From Acanthaster planci (taxonomy: Eukaryota > Echinodermata > Asteroidea > Valvatida > Acanthasteridae), in assembly GCF_001949145.1 (NCBI RefSeq), contig NW_019091387.1, forward strand, positions 1,442,554 to 1,476,380: 33,827 nucleotides of DNA, given 5' to 3'. Within the stretch, counting starts at the first letter, position 1, and each line of letters starts with the position of its first letter. The notes beneath the pieces were generated by a model. It was given only the letters and a program-made list of their open reading frames with translations, was not told the origin of the DNA and did not search any database. Positions 10,801-22,800 of the stretch are shown here, piece after piece. Position numbers and translations under genes: made by a program.

Positions 10801-13800
10801 TGAGGATGGCCAGAGCACACTGGCCAAAGTGTCAAGTTAACACTCACCGGTTCTTTTTAGAACCACACCTTGCCCAAAGAGAGTGATTCCGTTGTGTACC
10901 TGCAAAACTTTTTCTCATGTTTCTTCCACCATGCAAAGCTTCAAATCTTGCTAGTTGTCCAGCATTCAAGTGGAACCCTGTTTGATTCTACTGATTTCTT
11001 GTACATAACTTACTAGTTTTCTCTAACTTAATTAATTAAAAGAAAAGCTTTGTCATAAAATCTGCTAGTTATAGTTGTGTTGGCTGAAAATTGATTTCTC
11101 GTTTGATTATTTTTTGTGCCTGATGTGGAACTGGTTTTTTTGCGATCCGAACCTGGATAAACCAAACAAGGAATTGTGTTGCCGGCGCGGTATTTTTATG
11201 AACCTTTAAGTCCAAATGAAAAACTTTATCTTTGAAAATAATTTGATGATATCTCGTACATATAAGGTAAACTATGGACCACATTCCCCTGGAATTTGAG
11301 GACTAGTTGAACTGCATTCAAGCTCAATATTTTTTGTTATGTGAAACTAGGACAGTGACTATGCTGGTCAACAAAGCACTGACTGTTCTGTGGTTTGCAC
11401 AAAGTGTAAATTTATACTTGGCAGATTGGATTATAACGTCAGCATTCTGTGTTATACAGAAGTCAGTGTGTTTCATGTTTGTGGTTAACTCCTTTTGTGT
11501 CTGTTGGACTCAGTACATGCTGACACGCAATTGCATGTACATGTACATGTATCTTGTCTGCTAAAATTCTGACTTGTAGTGTATGACCACGAAAACTTCC
11601 TTTAAATGGTTTAAGAGATAAGCCAAAATTGCAAATTTGACACCTTTTAATTAAAATAGGTCATCCTTGTCCCATCAAATTTTAAAAATTTTTCATGCTT
11701 AGAAACTCCAAAAATGTTGGAGGAACACAAAAATGGCATTTCTGTTTGTTTCACAGTCATGATATTGATAAACAAATAATTAGGGCTTAGCTGGTATGTG
11801 AAGGAGCGCTTGGGTGAAGTGACAAATGGGCAAAGCGGCAATTGGGCAAAGTGGCAATTCAGGGAAGAGGTTGTGGACAGAGTGGTGAATCGGCAAAGTG
11901 ACCAACATCATTTAGTTGAAGGGTAAAAAGTCATGCAGGAAAATTTTCTTTTGAAGTAATTCAAGACAAACCACTTGATCCTTTATTGTTGATTAACTTT
12001 ACCAAAAAAAATTAGCATACAAAAAAATTGGCCACTTGAAACCATAGTTGAAAGGGAATTATTGAACTTGCTGGCGTACCGTTCACCTAACGATGTTATG
12101 GTGTGATTGCTTCAATACAGACACTGAGGGTGCGCTCGCGCAGTTACTCCTGTTAACATTAGTAGGATGCATGTGCATTACACTTGGGTGCAGCAGTGTA
12201 TTCCCCCTTTAGCGAGAGTATAGTCTCGTTGACCCACAGGTCGTACTCCTGCCGTTCAAGCACTCAGGAGTATACTCGTGTTAACACAAGTTGCTTGCTC
12301 AAATGCACCCTGAGTGTCTCTGTCCAACCTGTAAACTTGTCTGACTTCCATTTTTTCTGTGTTCACAGGTGGAATGTGGCTATGGCAGAGGAGAAAAGGG
12401 AACTTGTAATGCGTGCATTGCAGGCGAAACCTACCAGGATGAGGTAACAGCAGGGCAGTGCAAACCATGTACACCGTGTGATGAGAATGCCATTGTCAAA
12501 TCCAACTGCACCACAAATCAGAACAGGGTCTGTGGTCCCTGCAAACCAGGGTAAGCATTGCTGATCACTGGCTCTGTTGCTGAACTCTGACTCCATTGCT
12601 GACCACTGACTCCATCCATTGCTGATCACTGATTCCATTGCTGATTACTGACTCCATTATTGATCACTTACTCCATTGGTGATCACTGATTCCATTGCTG
12701 ATCACTGATTCCATTGCTGATCACTGATTCCATTGCTGATAACTGATTCCATTGCTGATCACTGACTCCATTGCTGATCACTGACATGACTGGATCATGG
12801 TTTGCAGCATGCCATGCATGACTGTCGAATGTACTGATATGTGTCGACTAGAAGCTTTTATTAGGTCTAATGAACCAAACCCACAAGTCGTTCATTTTGT
12901 AATCCTCAAAGAAAATATTGTCTTCACAATACATGTCATCCAAATTTACCTTTCTGAACAAAGTTTTATGCGCAGAGTGTTTGAAATTTGTTTCAGATGT
13001 TATCTGCACCTTCTGAAAAGGAAACCTTTTTTCTTTGAGTAGTTTTGAATTAATCAAATAGAATGATGTAATTGAAAAACCAACACATTGATTAAGTAAC
13101 CAAATTTGAGTAACCAAATTATCCTTGCCTCCGAAGTTGCATTGTAAACAATTTATCTGTCTGTGGAAAAGGATGAGCTACACTGTACATGTACATCTGC
13201 ATGGACTTTAAAGATTTGTATCATGATCATCGTGAATGTATTTGTTAATATCTGCACAGGTATGGCTCCCACTCTGGCCATGAAGGGTTATGCAGTCTGT
13301 GCCCTGACTTCAATGATGCAGAAAAGCCACCAGAATGTGACGGGACTAGTACCCCACTACCAATCATTCAAGCTTCCCCATCCACGGTGACATTAATCTC
13401 CAACACAAATCAGGAAAATGTAGGCAGTACCCAAAACGTTGCCATGGAGACAAATTTAGACACCACATTTTCTTTTACCAGGCTGTCGAACGGTACAACT
13501 GCCAAACAAGGTAATGTCATAATTGAGAAATGGGTTGAGATCTCACGAAGTTAACTACGGCTTTTTCTGTGTTTTTAAGATGAAATATTGTTAATCCAAT
13601 CCTTGAGTGGACAACAGGGTGGTTACCTCTTGTCAGAAAGTTGCATTTCATGGTGTATTTTTCTGTTGCTTGATTTGGCTCTAGATGAACTTTGTGTTGC
13701 CAGCAAAACTGATGGGGCATACTCTAAAGTGTGTTTTCTTCCCATGTTTGTGAATTTGATGCATATGTATAACTTTATATATGTACATGGTATCTTTCAG

Positions 13801-16800
13801 AAATCTATTGATTTTGGTTGCTGTAAGTCAAAGGTTATACCATTGTGGCTAAAACAATAGATTGAACAGTTTCGTTACCATGACTCCAGAAAGACCTGAT
13901 GTATGTGAATAAGCCATTTTCCAGTTAAATTTGAGTAAATTCTGGTACACTGAGTTCTTTAAATTCACATGAACATAACTTGAATTCTCCATAATAAAAC
14001 CACTGTTGCTGTGCCTCATGATTCAGGGCAAGCTTTTGCTTAGTTACATAAGAGACGCCTTGCAACAATACACTGTTCTCAATGGATAAGAACGGCACTA
14101 AGGAACCAGTCCATTCCAGAGATGGTGGTCGCTATGCAAAAGCTTGCCCTGAATCACGAGGTATAGCAACAGTGTCTTTAGTCTGGGGAATTCAAATTTT
14201 TACGTTCCTGTGCAATCAGATAACACAGTGTACCAGATTTTATTCAAATTTAACTCACAAGTGGCTTGTTAGTCTCGGGTGGTCTAGGCCAGTGAAGGTA
14301 GTTTTCACAGTGGAGTTTTTGTGATCACAAGTCAGGGCTTTGGTTTAGTGGGGCATGTTTGTTGTTGACACACCATTCTGTTTTGCTTCTTTTTTCAGTT
14401 ATTGACAGAATCCATGCATTGTTTTACTTTTGATTACTGTGAATGGATGATACGGTTATGATTTGCTGATGTGAAAATGCTCTAAATAGGTTTTAAAATA
14501 ACACCTAAAAATGATCACAAAATATGGAGGGCCTGACACTTTGATCCTAGCAGAATCTTTCTCAAGGGCCAACTTTGAGAAAGATTCTGCTGGGATCGAA
14601 ATGCCAGGCCCTGCATATTTTGTGATTTGCATTTGAAGTCACTGTGGTCAACAAGCAGTTTGCAGCAGTTTTGTTTTACATAGGACCTAGAAATGATCGT
14701 AGAATACCTGTTTCAAGATTTTCAAAAAAAAGATGATTTGATCTCGGTAAAACTTGTTTGTTTTGCAATAACACATTGATCGTTATTAGTATCAGTTACT
14801 GTTGACTGCAGTTTTCTTGTAACATTGTGTACAATGCAGAATAGCCATGTTGTTTACAGTGTATATTCTTTTTGCATGTTTTTTAATAGGAACTTCATCC
14901 CTGGGCATTGGATTGGGTATTGGATTGGGTGTCGGATTGAGTGTGATCTTGATCATCTTGTTAGTATACTGCTACAAAATATGTCAACAATGCCGACAAC
15001 CTTCAGGTAACAGAGAAGCCCTCACTGAATATGAAGTAACCAGTCAAAAAATTAATCCGCGAAAAAAGAAATTCCCATCTTGAAATTTGTTAATTTCAAG
15101 GCAAAAATTTCAGCGTGCACTGCTGCAATAATGCACATTTTTGCCGTAATAGAATCTGCTGGTTCACAGTAACAATAACATAAGGGGAAACTTGAAGTTT
15201 GGAGATGAATGTCATAAGTGACAATCACTCTTTTTAGACTTGTATAAAAAAAACACAAACTTCCTATTGCTATTGTAGAGATCCTCATTTTAATTAAATG
15301 TCATCCAGGTTGATTAGTTCATATACAAGTAAGCCAGATTGTGGATATGTACAGTTCAGCTAAAAGAGTAATCCACCAACAAGAATTAGAAGCTGTCACT
15401 GTAATGGCACCACAGCTGTGAGCAGGTGTTATGCATGCACTACTCTTGTCTTCAGCCTGTAGGGTGTCATGAATGTACACATGCCTTAATTGAACAATGC
15501 GTGCTTTAGTGTGGTGCCACTGCAGCTACATCCGTGTTTGCACTGGACTCTTCTTTGGTCAAATGTGCAGAGACTGTTGACGATTTTACAAAATTCAATG
15601 CGGACAGCCGGTAAGCTGTCCATATTGTCAAGTGTCGATCATCGGTTGTATTTTTTACCTTCCTGCCGCACAAGTTTTACAGGGCCAACAGGGTCGCAGA
15701 AGAATTACATTGTCAACTTTACGTTGTAGAAAAGTCCCGTACGGATGGCCAGTGTAATGTAAACCTTAACATTTTGATCGTGGGAAATCTGTTTGCAGGT
15801 CAATGGGTCGTGATCTCTGGTCCCCCCCCCCGCAAACTAGTCCGTACAGCTACATGGCAGTGCATAAGCATGATATCGAAGTCACGTCATGGAGCAGCAG
15901 AATGTACCAAAGCTGCAAGCCATAACAGTCATTTTGGTCATTAATTGATTTACTGTATGGGTGTTTTCCCAATTCCGGTATGCCAAACTTGTTCAGTCCG
16001 ATTGCAGCTACGAAAAAATCCTCAAATTCCATGGAAATATGGTCACCAGTCCGTCTTGTGTTGGAGATACTAAAAAGATTTTTTCAAAATCTGTGCTTTT
16101 ATGTGGACTTAGAGGATCAACGAAAGTGACGACAACTCTTTTCCTAAATGGTAACAAAAACTTCTTCATGAATAAAAAGTAACCACACAACAAATCCACG
16201 ATTCAGCCAGACTCATCGTAACAAGCTGATTTTCTAATGAAAAATTTCTTAATTCAGAAAAAATTGGTTCATAAATAAGAATTCCAAAGAATTGAAAAGT
16301 AGAGCTTGCGTAAATTCGACTTGACTTTTTCAGCTGTACAGCAAGCTATCACTGATAATATCTCCCACACTGCAAAGGTAGAACCCATTACGTCACGTCT
16401 CTGCAACATCCCTGTAGTTGAGCTCACAGCCTATTTACACATGTGTGCACTTAATGTGTGATCCGAAACTGGGAAAAAGCATTCAGTTGTCGGCCAATTT
16501 TTAAAAACAGAAACTCTAAAAGTCATTTCTATTAAACAGACATTAAATGCAAAATTAGTATGACTCTTAATTATGAAAAAAGTTTGGAATTGCACAAAGT
16601 GAATGACATATCGCCCAACTTTGTGTTGATTTCTCTTTGCTCCCATTATAAACCACTCCTGTAAGTAAAACTTCGCCATGACTGGAAGTATGAAGTAAAA
16701 AGAATCATGCAGTTTTCTGAGACTACATCTGATGTCACAATATAATGTCAATCAGAGGTTACCCTCATGAGATTCTGAAGCCACATACCACTGCATGGTT

Positions 16801-19800
16801 ATGGACTTTCCATGAGTCTGAGTAATCCACGTGCAGATGCACACAATAAAAGCCACGATGAAATGTTCATAAGGAGTCGTTGTAATTTTGTACAATTTTT
16901 AGTCCAGTGCGAATGCGACTTATGGCGTCTCCTTAGATTTATCTACATCAGGGTTCTGCCCACGTACAAACCTGCGGATCAGGCCCAATACGCAATAATT
17001 TCTGCCCGATACACAAAAAACGGGCTGATACCCATTTTTTTCATCCTCGATATGCACAATATAATTAGTATGGCTCAGAATTATCTACATAATGCAGATT
17101 GCATGTCCGGAAAATCTGGATGAAAAAGCAGTTAATAGTCCTGCATTTTTCTGTGTACATGTACATACTATAGGTAGCCTACATAGTACATGCACTGTGC
17201 ACCACGCGTTGGCGGCCACACTGCACACCGTACATGTACGTCGGTACCAAACGTTCTTCATGGCTGGTGTGGCATGAAATCTGAACTTCCGTCATGGGTG
17301 TCGTACATGCACCCGCTCACATGTGTGTTTTCTCTGTGCCGTGTGCTCAATCAGCTAGTGGGGCTGCATTTACGAAGGTTAAAATTTTATACTACACCAT
17401 TCACAGAACTTACAACATCAACCCCACACACATTTTTTTTCATGGCAGCAGCCGTAGCCCTCTGTAACAGTGTTAATGGCATCTACGACAAGGAAGATAT
17501 TTCTCGTTGCCATTTCACTACGTTTTGTCTCGCGCACAACGGCAGAAACTCAATCAAAAATGGGCTCTTTTTTTAAGCCAATAACATCAGAAGTCCACAC
17601 TGAGGGAAACCCAAAGGCAGACATTGCAGCCACCTGCAGCACGTGCACAACAAAAAACAAAGGTTGAAGCATGTGTTAAAATTAAAACTGAATATATGGG
17701 TGTTTAAATCGTTGATTAATACAGCCACTACATGTTGTCAGATGTTTTTGAAATATCCAAAATTTGAAAAAAAAAAGTTATTGAATCTCTCATGTTTTTT
17801 CCTGAGAAAAGGTACCTGAAAAGCCCAGGAAATGCTCTAAAATGCAGCTGAGGGCATCTAAAGTCCCACGCCATGGCTTCGCAGAATGTTGGAAAACCAA
17901 AATGGATATCCCCACAGTTTTGAAAAATCCTGGGGAGAACCCTGTACATGTATCGGACAAGTTGGCTCATGACATATTGCAGACATGTACTAAACAGATT
18001 AAGTTTTCAAGCTGGATATATGAGATCTGTGTTTTTTTTCATGCAGAACCAGGTCTAGATCCTTGTGAAACAAACTGGCCCTGATTGTTGGGGCATACTT
18101 GAGATCCCCTTCAAGGCCAGGGTGCTAATCAATATCTGTTCATTTTGCTGGTTGGTTTTTGCATGATCTAGGACCGAGCAAACCAGATGTGGTGGGTGCT
18201 TCACAGGAGGAGAAAGACAAACTCACTGGAGACCAAAGTGGAACAGACCATGATAATACTGAAGCATCAGGTGGTGGAGATACTGAGGCTGAAAGGGTTA
18301 CAGATATTGATGAGGGTGCTATTTATTCTGCTTCCAAGCAAGAAGGTTCAGTACGCTTGGAGCTAAATGCCCCAGACCAGACCCTTCCAAATGGGGCTTT
18401 GCCAATAGATACAGACAACCCATCCAGTGGAAGGCCTACATTGGAAGATGTGCAGAATGCCCAGAACACTAAAGAACCGGGCCATTCCAGCAAGAATGGA
18501 GATGTCACCGTAACTCCCAGTAGTTCCTGCCGGCATGATTCTACAGATGGAAATGTCTCTCCTCGCATCATGCTGCCCACCATAGAAGAGAGCCCTAATG
18601 GCCAGAGGTATGTTAATGAAATAGGATTAACAAATTTGTACGCGATGTTTCTGGTGCTGAGACCATGAGAACCTTGTATAATAATAATTTAAGCTGGGCC
18701 TACAGCATAGGTTTTGACAAGTAACTCATGTATGTATGTTGACATGTGTTAATGATGGTCACAGTCCTAGCACTAAACTCGTTTCAAACATGGCCTCCCT
18801 ATATCATTACAGTGGAACGTCGCTATACCGAACACCGCTAAACGGAACATTCGGCTGTACCGAACATCATCCTTGGCTCCCAATAAAATTTGTACACAGA
18901 ACCTACCGAACACTATTCAGTTGCCGTTTGTAATTCCCGAACATCAACATGATAAACAGTCGGTGTTTTTTTAGTTGGAAAATGACAAGTGGGCATTGTT
19001 TTCCCCAAGGATAAGAAGGGAAAGCCACTAGTCTTCAAAGGTATTCTATAGATACTGGTTTTGCGACTTCACATGAATGGGTGTGGAAGAAAACCGCACG
19101 TACGCGCACCATGGCATTGCACTAACAATAGTCTAAAGAGGCGCCGCTGATACACAGATCAACTGAGATTTGCCACTGCATGCCTCAGAGATTGATCCTT
19201 AGCGGTAGCTTCACAACTTGTGGAATAAATTTGATATCATTTTTGTGACTCAAGATTAAATAAAAGACAAAAATAATTACGGATACATTTCTAGAAACCT
19301 TAAACATGAATGCAACGGCAAAACATCACGAAAACAGGGAACCAGGGTATCACAAAAGGGTACACTTCAGTTAGACAAGAGGGGGCGCTGTTCAACATGG
19401 CAACGAAACATTCGGCAGACAAATTTGCTGTACCGAACGACCACTGTACTGAACATTTAGTGTGGACCCCATCGTGTTCGTTATAGCGGCGTTCCACTGT
19501 AATACCGGCATTTCACAGTAGTGTGCCTCCAAGATTTTGCAAAATCTGTTGACCCTTTCCAAACGTGCTTTGGGTCAACAGATTTTGCTCATTGTGATCG
19601 GTCAGTTTGTTCTAAGCTCTTGGAGGTGCACTATCGTGAATCGCCTGTATTCATACTGGCTGTATGGATTAGACAAGCCTTATGCTAGCAGCATATAGCT
19701 CCGTAAAGTTCCAGTGGCATATGTATGGTTTATGTTAGGGGAGGTGGATAAAATGGGGATTTTCTTATGGAAACAATTTTTCCATATAATGAATAATCAC

Positions 19801-22800
19801 CAATTAAAAAGTAATGGGGCTTGCAGCTCCCTCAATTTAAAAAAAGTGAAAATTTTACCTATTTTAGATCTGTCTCTATGGAAATGTCTTAATCTTTTTC
19901 TTATTAGGTTTGATTTGATTTTTGGGAGTGTGTTGGGGTAGCGTTGTGTTTGGTTTGGTCGGGGTGGGGATGGTTAGTGTGGAGTTGGGTTGCATTGTGT
20001 TGTATCATTTTGTTTCCTTGAATTCTTTTATCCAGTGCATCTGACAGACCTGCTCTAAACAGACAAAATAGCAACAAGTTTCAGCAAATCCTTGATACGT
20101 TTTCATCAAAGATCACCAGCCATTGTCGTCCAGAGTTCAAACGTAGTATCTCTGAACCAGCTGATGAAAAGAAACGTCAAGACATTCAGCAAACAGTCAG
20201 TGGCAAACAAATAGTGTTGCCTCTAACAGTACGGAAAAAATGTATTAAGGTACGTGAACATGCATACGTTCCCGTCCAGAAATCCTTTGTAATCTATAGA
20301 GGGTGCACACTGCAACTGGGCTACTGGCAACAATCAGGCTAATGTTGACAGTTCTAATGTGGTCACTTTGTCACTGCAAAGAGCCAGTCATTAGGTCAGA
20401 GGTGTGAGCGATTGGGCCAACAACAGCAATCAGGCTAAACTTGAAAGTCTTGCGGGAGTCACTGTTGTTTGGGCTGGTTATTGTGACTAGCCTGGTTGTG
20501 ATGTGTGAAGTATATGTATGAAGGATGTCACTTAAAAATGAAATACATTTCGTGCTCGGAGATGACTCATAAGTTTTTGTGACTTTCTTTAGTCTTTTTG
20601 TGACCAATTCAATAGAAGTTTCGTTGAGATTCATAAACTTAAACTTTGAGGCAAACAGAGATAGTGCTTCGGATGATACAATTTATTGAGGTACAGTTGA
20701 CTGTCAGTGACATGAGCTTGGGGAAGATGAGATTCTGGTTAAGACGAACATATTTCACCAGTCCTGACCAAAGTGTGTACATTCCTATTGGGAAAAAATC
20801 TTTAATACGAGCTTGGGTAATACGAGATTTCGGTTAAGGCGAGTGCTTTTTCCGATGTATTGTTATCTCTCTATTTAGCATGAGTATTTTGAAAACAACT
20901 CGTCAATCAACGGACCTATTCAATACAGGTGCTGTTGTACTAGGTGCGGTGATAACGCGCGCTAATCAATGACTGTGGTTTTGGTGCATTTTAGATTCAA
21001 GGGCGATCAAAGGATTTTCTTTGTGGGTGCTATCATGCCGCCCAGTTGGCATGAACGCAATGGACAGCGAGTGTTTGTAATTCCCAGGCCACTAGAGGGC
21101 CCGACCAGAACAAAACTCGTTACAAACCCTACCAAAACATGACGAGAATGGAAAATGCCCCTACCCAACTTATAAACTAACATAAAATTCATTTGTTATT
21201 GAAATCCATTTTTTCTCTTACCTGTAAATGTCCTTTTGGAAGTCAAATTTAAATCCTATATCCAAACATTTGAAAAAAAAAATTCATTTCCCGCTAAAAA
21301 TATATTATCCTAGCCCCGACCTACGCCCGCTTCTGTCCACCAAAAATTCAATGGTTTCCTCCATGTATAAACATGCACATGTATAAAATAACATCTGTTT
21401 AGTCGGTCACCAACTAAAATGTTAATGTACTTATGTGCGCGTTCCCCGTGACAGTGACCACACCATGCAGGTTACATTGCTTATTGGTGACGAGACCGCT
21501 TGCCCCGTTGTTGTGTTCTATTAATTTTCTGCTTAGTTCTTCTCAATTACCAGATAATACATGTTTTATTACACTCTTTTTAATCGACATACAGTGTACA
21601 TTACAATTTCATAAAGAACATGTTGGAACTGTTTCGAAAGCAAATCCATTTCCCTTCAACAGTCGTACGATCGACAAATGGCACATACGAGTGGGAAAAT
21701 ACTTTTCGCTTAAAAGGAGGTTTTTGGGTAATATGAGATAATTAAGTAAGCCCCAAGGCCCTCGTATTAATTAGAGTCAACTGTGTTCATGCTGATTGAA
21801 TCTTTCAGTAGGAACAGAGGAGAATCATGGAGTTAAACAGAGTTTTAAGTGATCCAAGTTTGACTTCATAAGATGTCTCTGTATTCAATGAAACTCTTAC
21901 ATACAGATATAAGAATAAAGCTTGAATCAGACTGACCTGTTTTTTTTTCCTTGTGAGCTGATTTGGCACACATCAGAAGATGTTGAAAGACAGATAGATC
22001 AGAAGACTGTAGAAAACTTTTATTGAAACCTTATATGAGACTTGTTATTCTCACCACAGAATGATAAAGATAGAAAGCAGAAGGAGTTTGACAAGAATTT
22101 CGAAAAAGCGTGCAGCTTGGGGAGAGGTAAGGTCCTTGAATTCTTCTGTTTTTTCCATATTTTTCAGCCAAATGATTATGTCATATATGGGCATATTTTC
22201 TCATACCAATATTGTTCAGAAGTGCAGAGCTTTACGTTCTTTTTTTACTGCTGTTATTAACAGGCATGTAGGACGATAATTCTACAGAGGAGGGGGCAGA
22301 AAAATAAAGTCTCTCTAACTTTCCATTTTTCCAATGTGATCTGAGTTAATATCATCAAACACTGCTACAAATACCTTCCACTCCAAGAATGCAAATTGCT
22401 CAATTTGTTTAGAGGGACCTGGCCCCCACCATTTTTTGGGGGGGGAGGACTACTGGCCCCCCAGCCCCAGTTCCTACGTGCCTGATTAAAGAGCGCATAA
22501 GTTTTCTTTGCTGCACTGTTTGTGCAATTTTCTTTGATACACTATTTGTGCAATTTTCTTTCACTGTCTAAAAGCTACTTGGTTTTGACATCCTTTTGGG
22601 GGTATTAAGTGTATTGAAAAGTATACATTTTTAACCATGTGAAATTTTCCATGTTTCTTGGGACAACAGAGGGCACTGTTGCCGTGATGTCAATCAGGAA
22701 GACAATGTACTCACTGCCGAGTGTGTATTTTGTGTGTTCAAAATGTAAATAGCAATTACTTATTGAAAACACTTCAGGGGAAGGGTTGCTTATTGGCTTA

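Larger units (their letters stand above)
8955..10919 (+). mobile_element. Penelope-like retroelement, copy 2 (plus strand, 5'-truncated)
   Basis: Inverted relative to copy 1 and joined to it 5' to 5' near 8950. Its homology starts inside the RT N-terminal part (about 8961) and runs to the shared 3' end TGTACCTGCAAAACTTTTTC near 10919. Most differences between the copies are substitutions and small indels. Confidence 0.82.
3086..12368 (+). other. Receptor intron 2, transposon-filled
   Basis: About 9.3 kb, the largest intron. It holds the P1 copy A element, a piggyBac-like element, a diverged repeat, the inverted Penelope pair and a foldback MITE. In the remaining parts (3086-3426, 4178-4726, 5673-6548, 10920-12116) I see no gene. 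Near 11820-11905 the word GGCAAAGTGGCAATT recurs in degenerate form. Confidence 0.65.

Noticed and set aside
12363-12638. Minus-strand open frame across exon 3 and the minisatellite
   Set aside because: The C-terminal part is antisense to a well-supported exon and the rest is the translated 19-bp repeat.
12556-12785. Possible CRISPR-like array
   Set aside because: Units are contiguous 19-mers without spacers in an animal genome, so this is a minisatellite.
16431-16751. 106-codon minus-strand open frame in intron 5
   Set aside because: No domain, no matching splice context, and biased to Phe/Ile/Lys as expected from AT-rich non-coding DNA.
17190-17576. 128-codon plus-strand open frame
   Set aside because: No motif or splice support. 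It lies in repeat-like intron sequence with runs of T.
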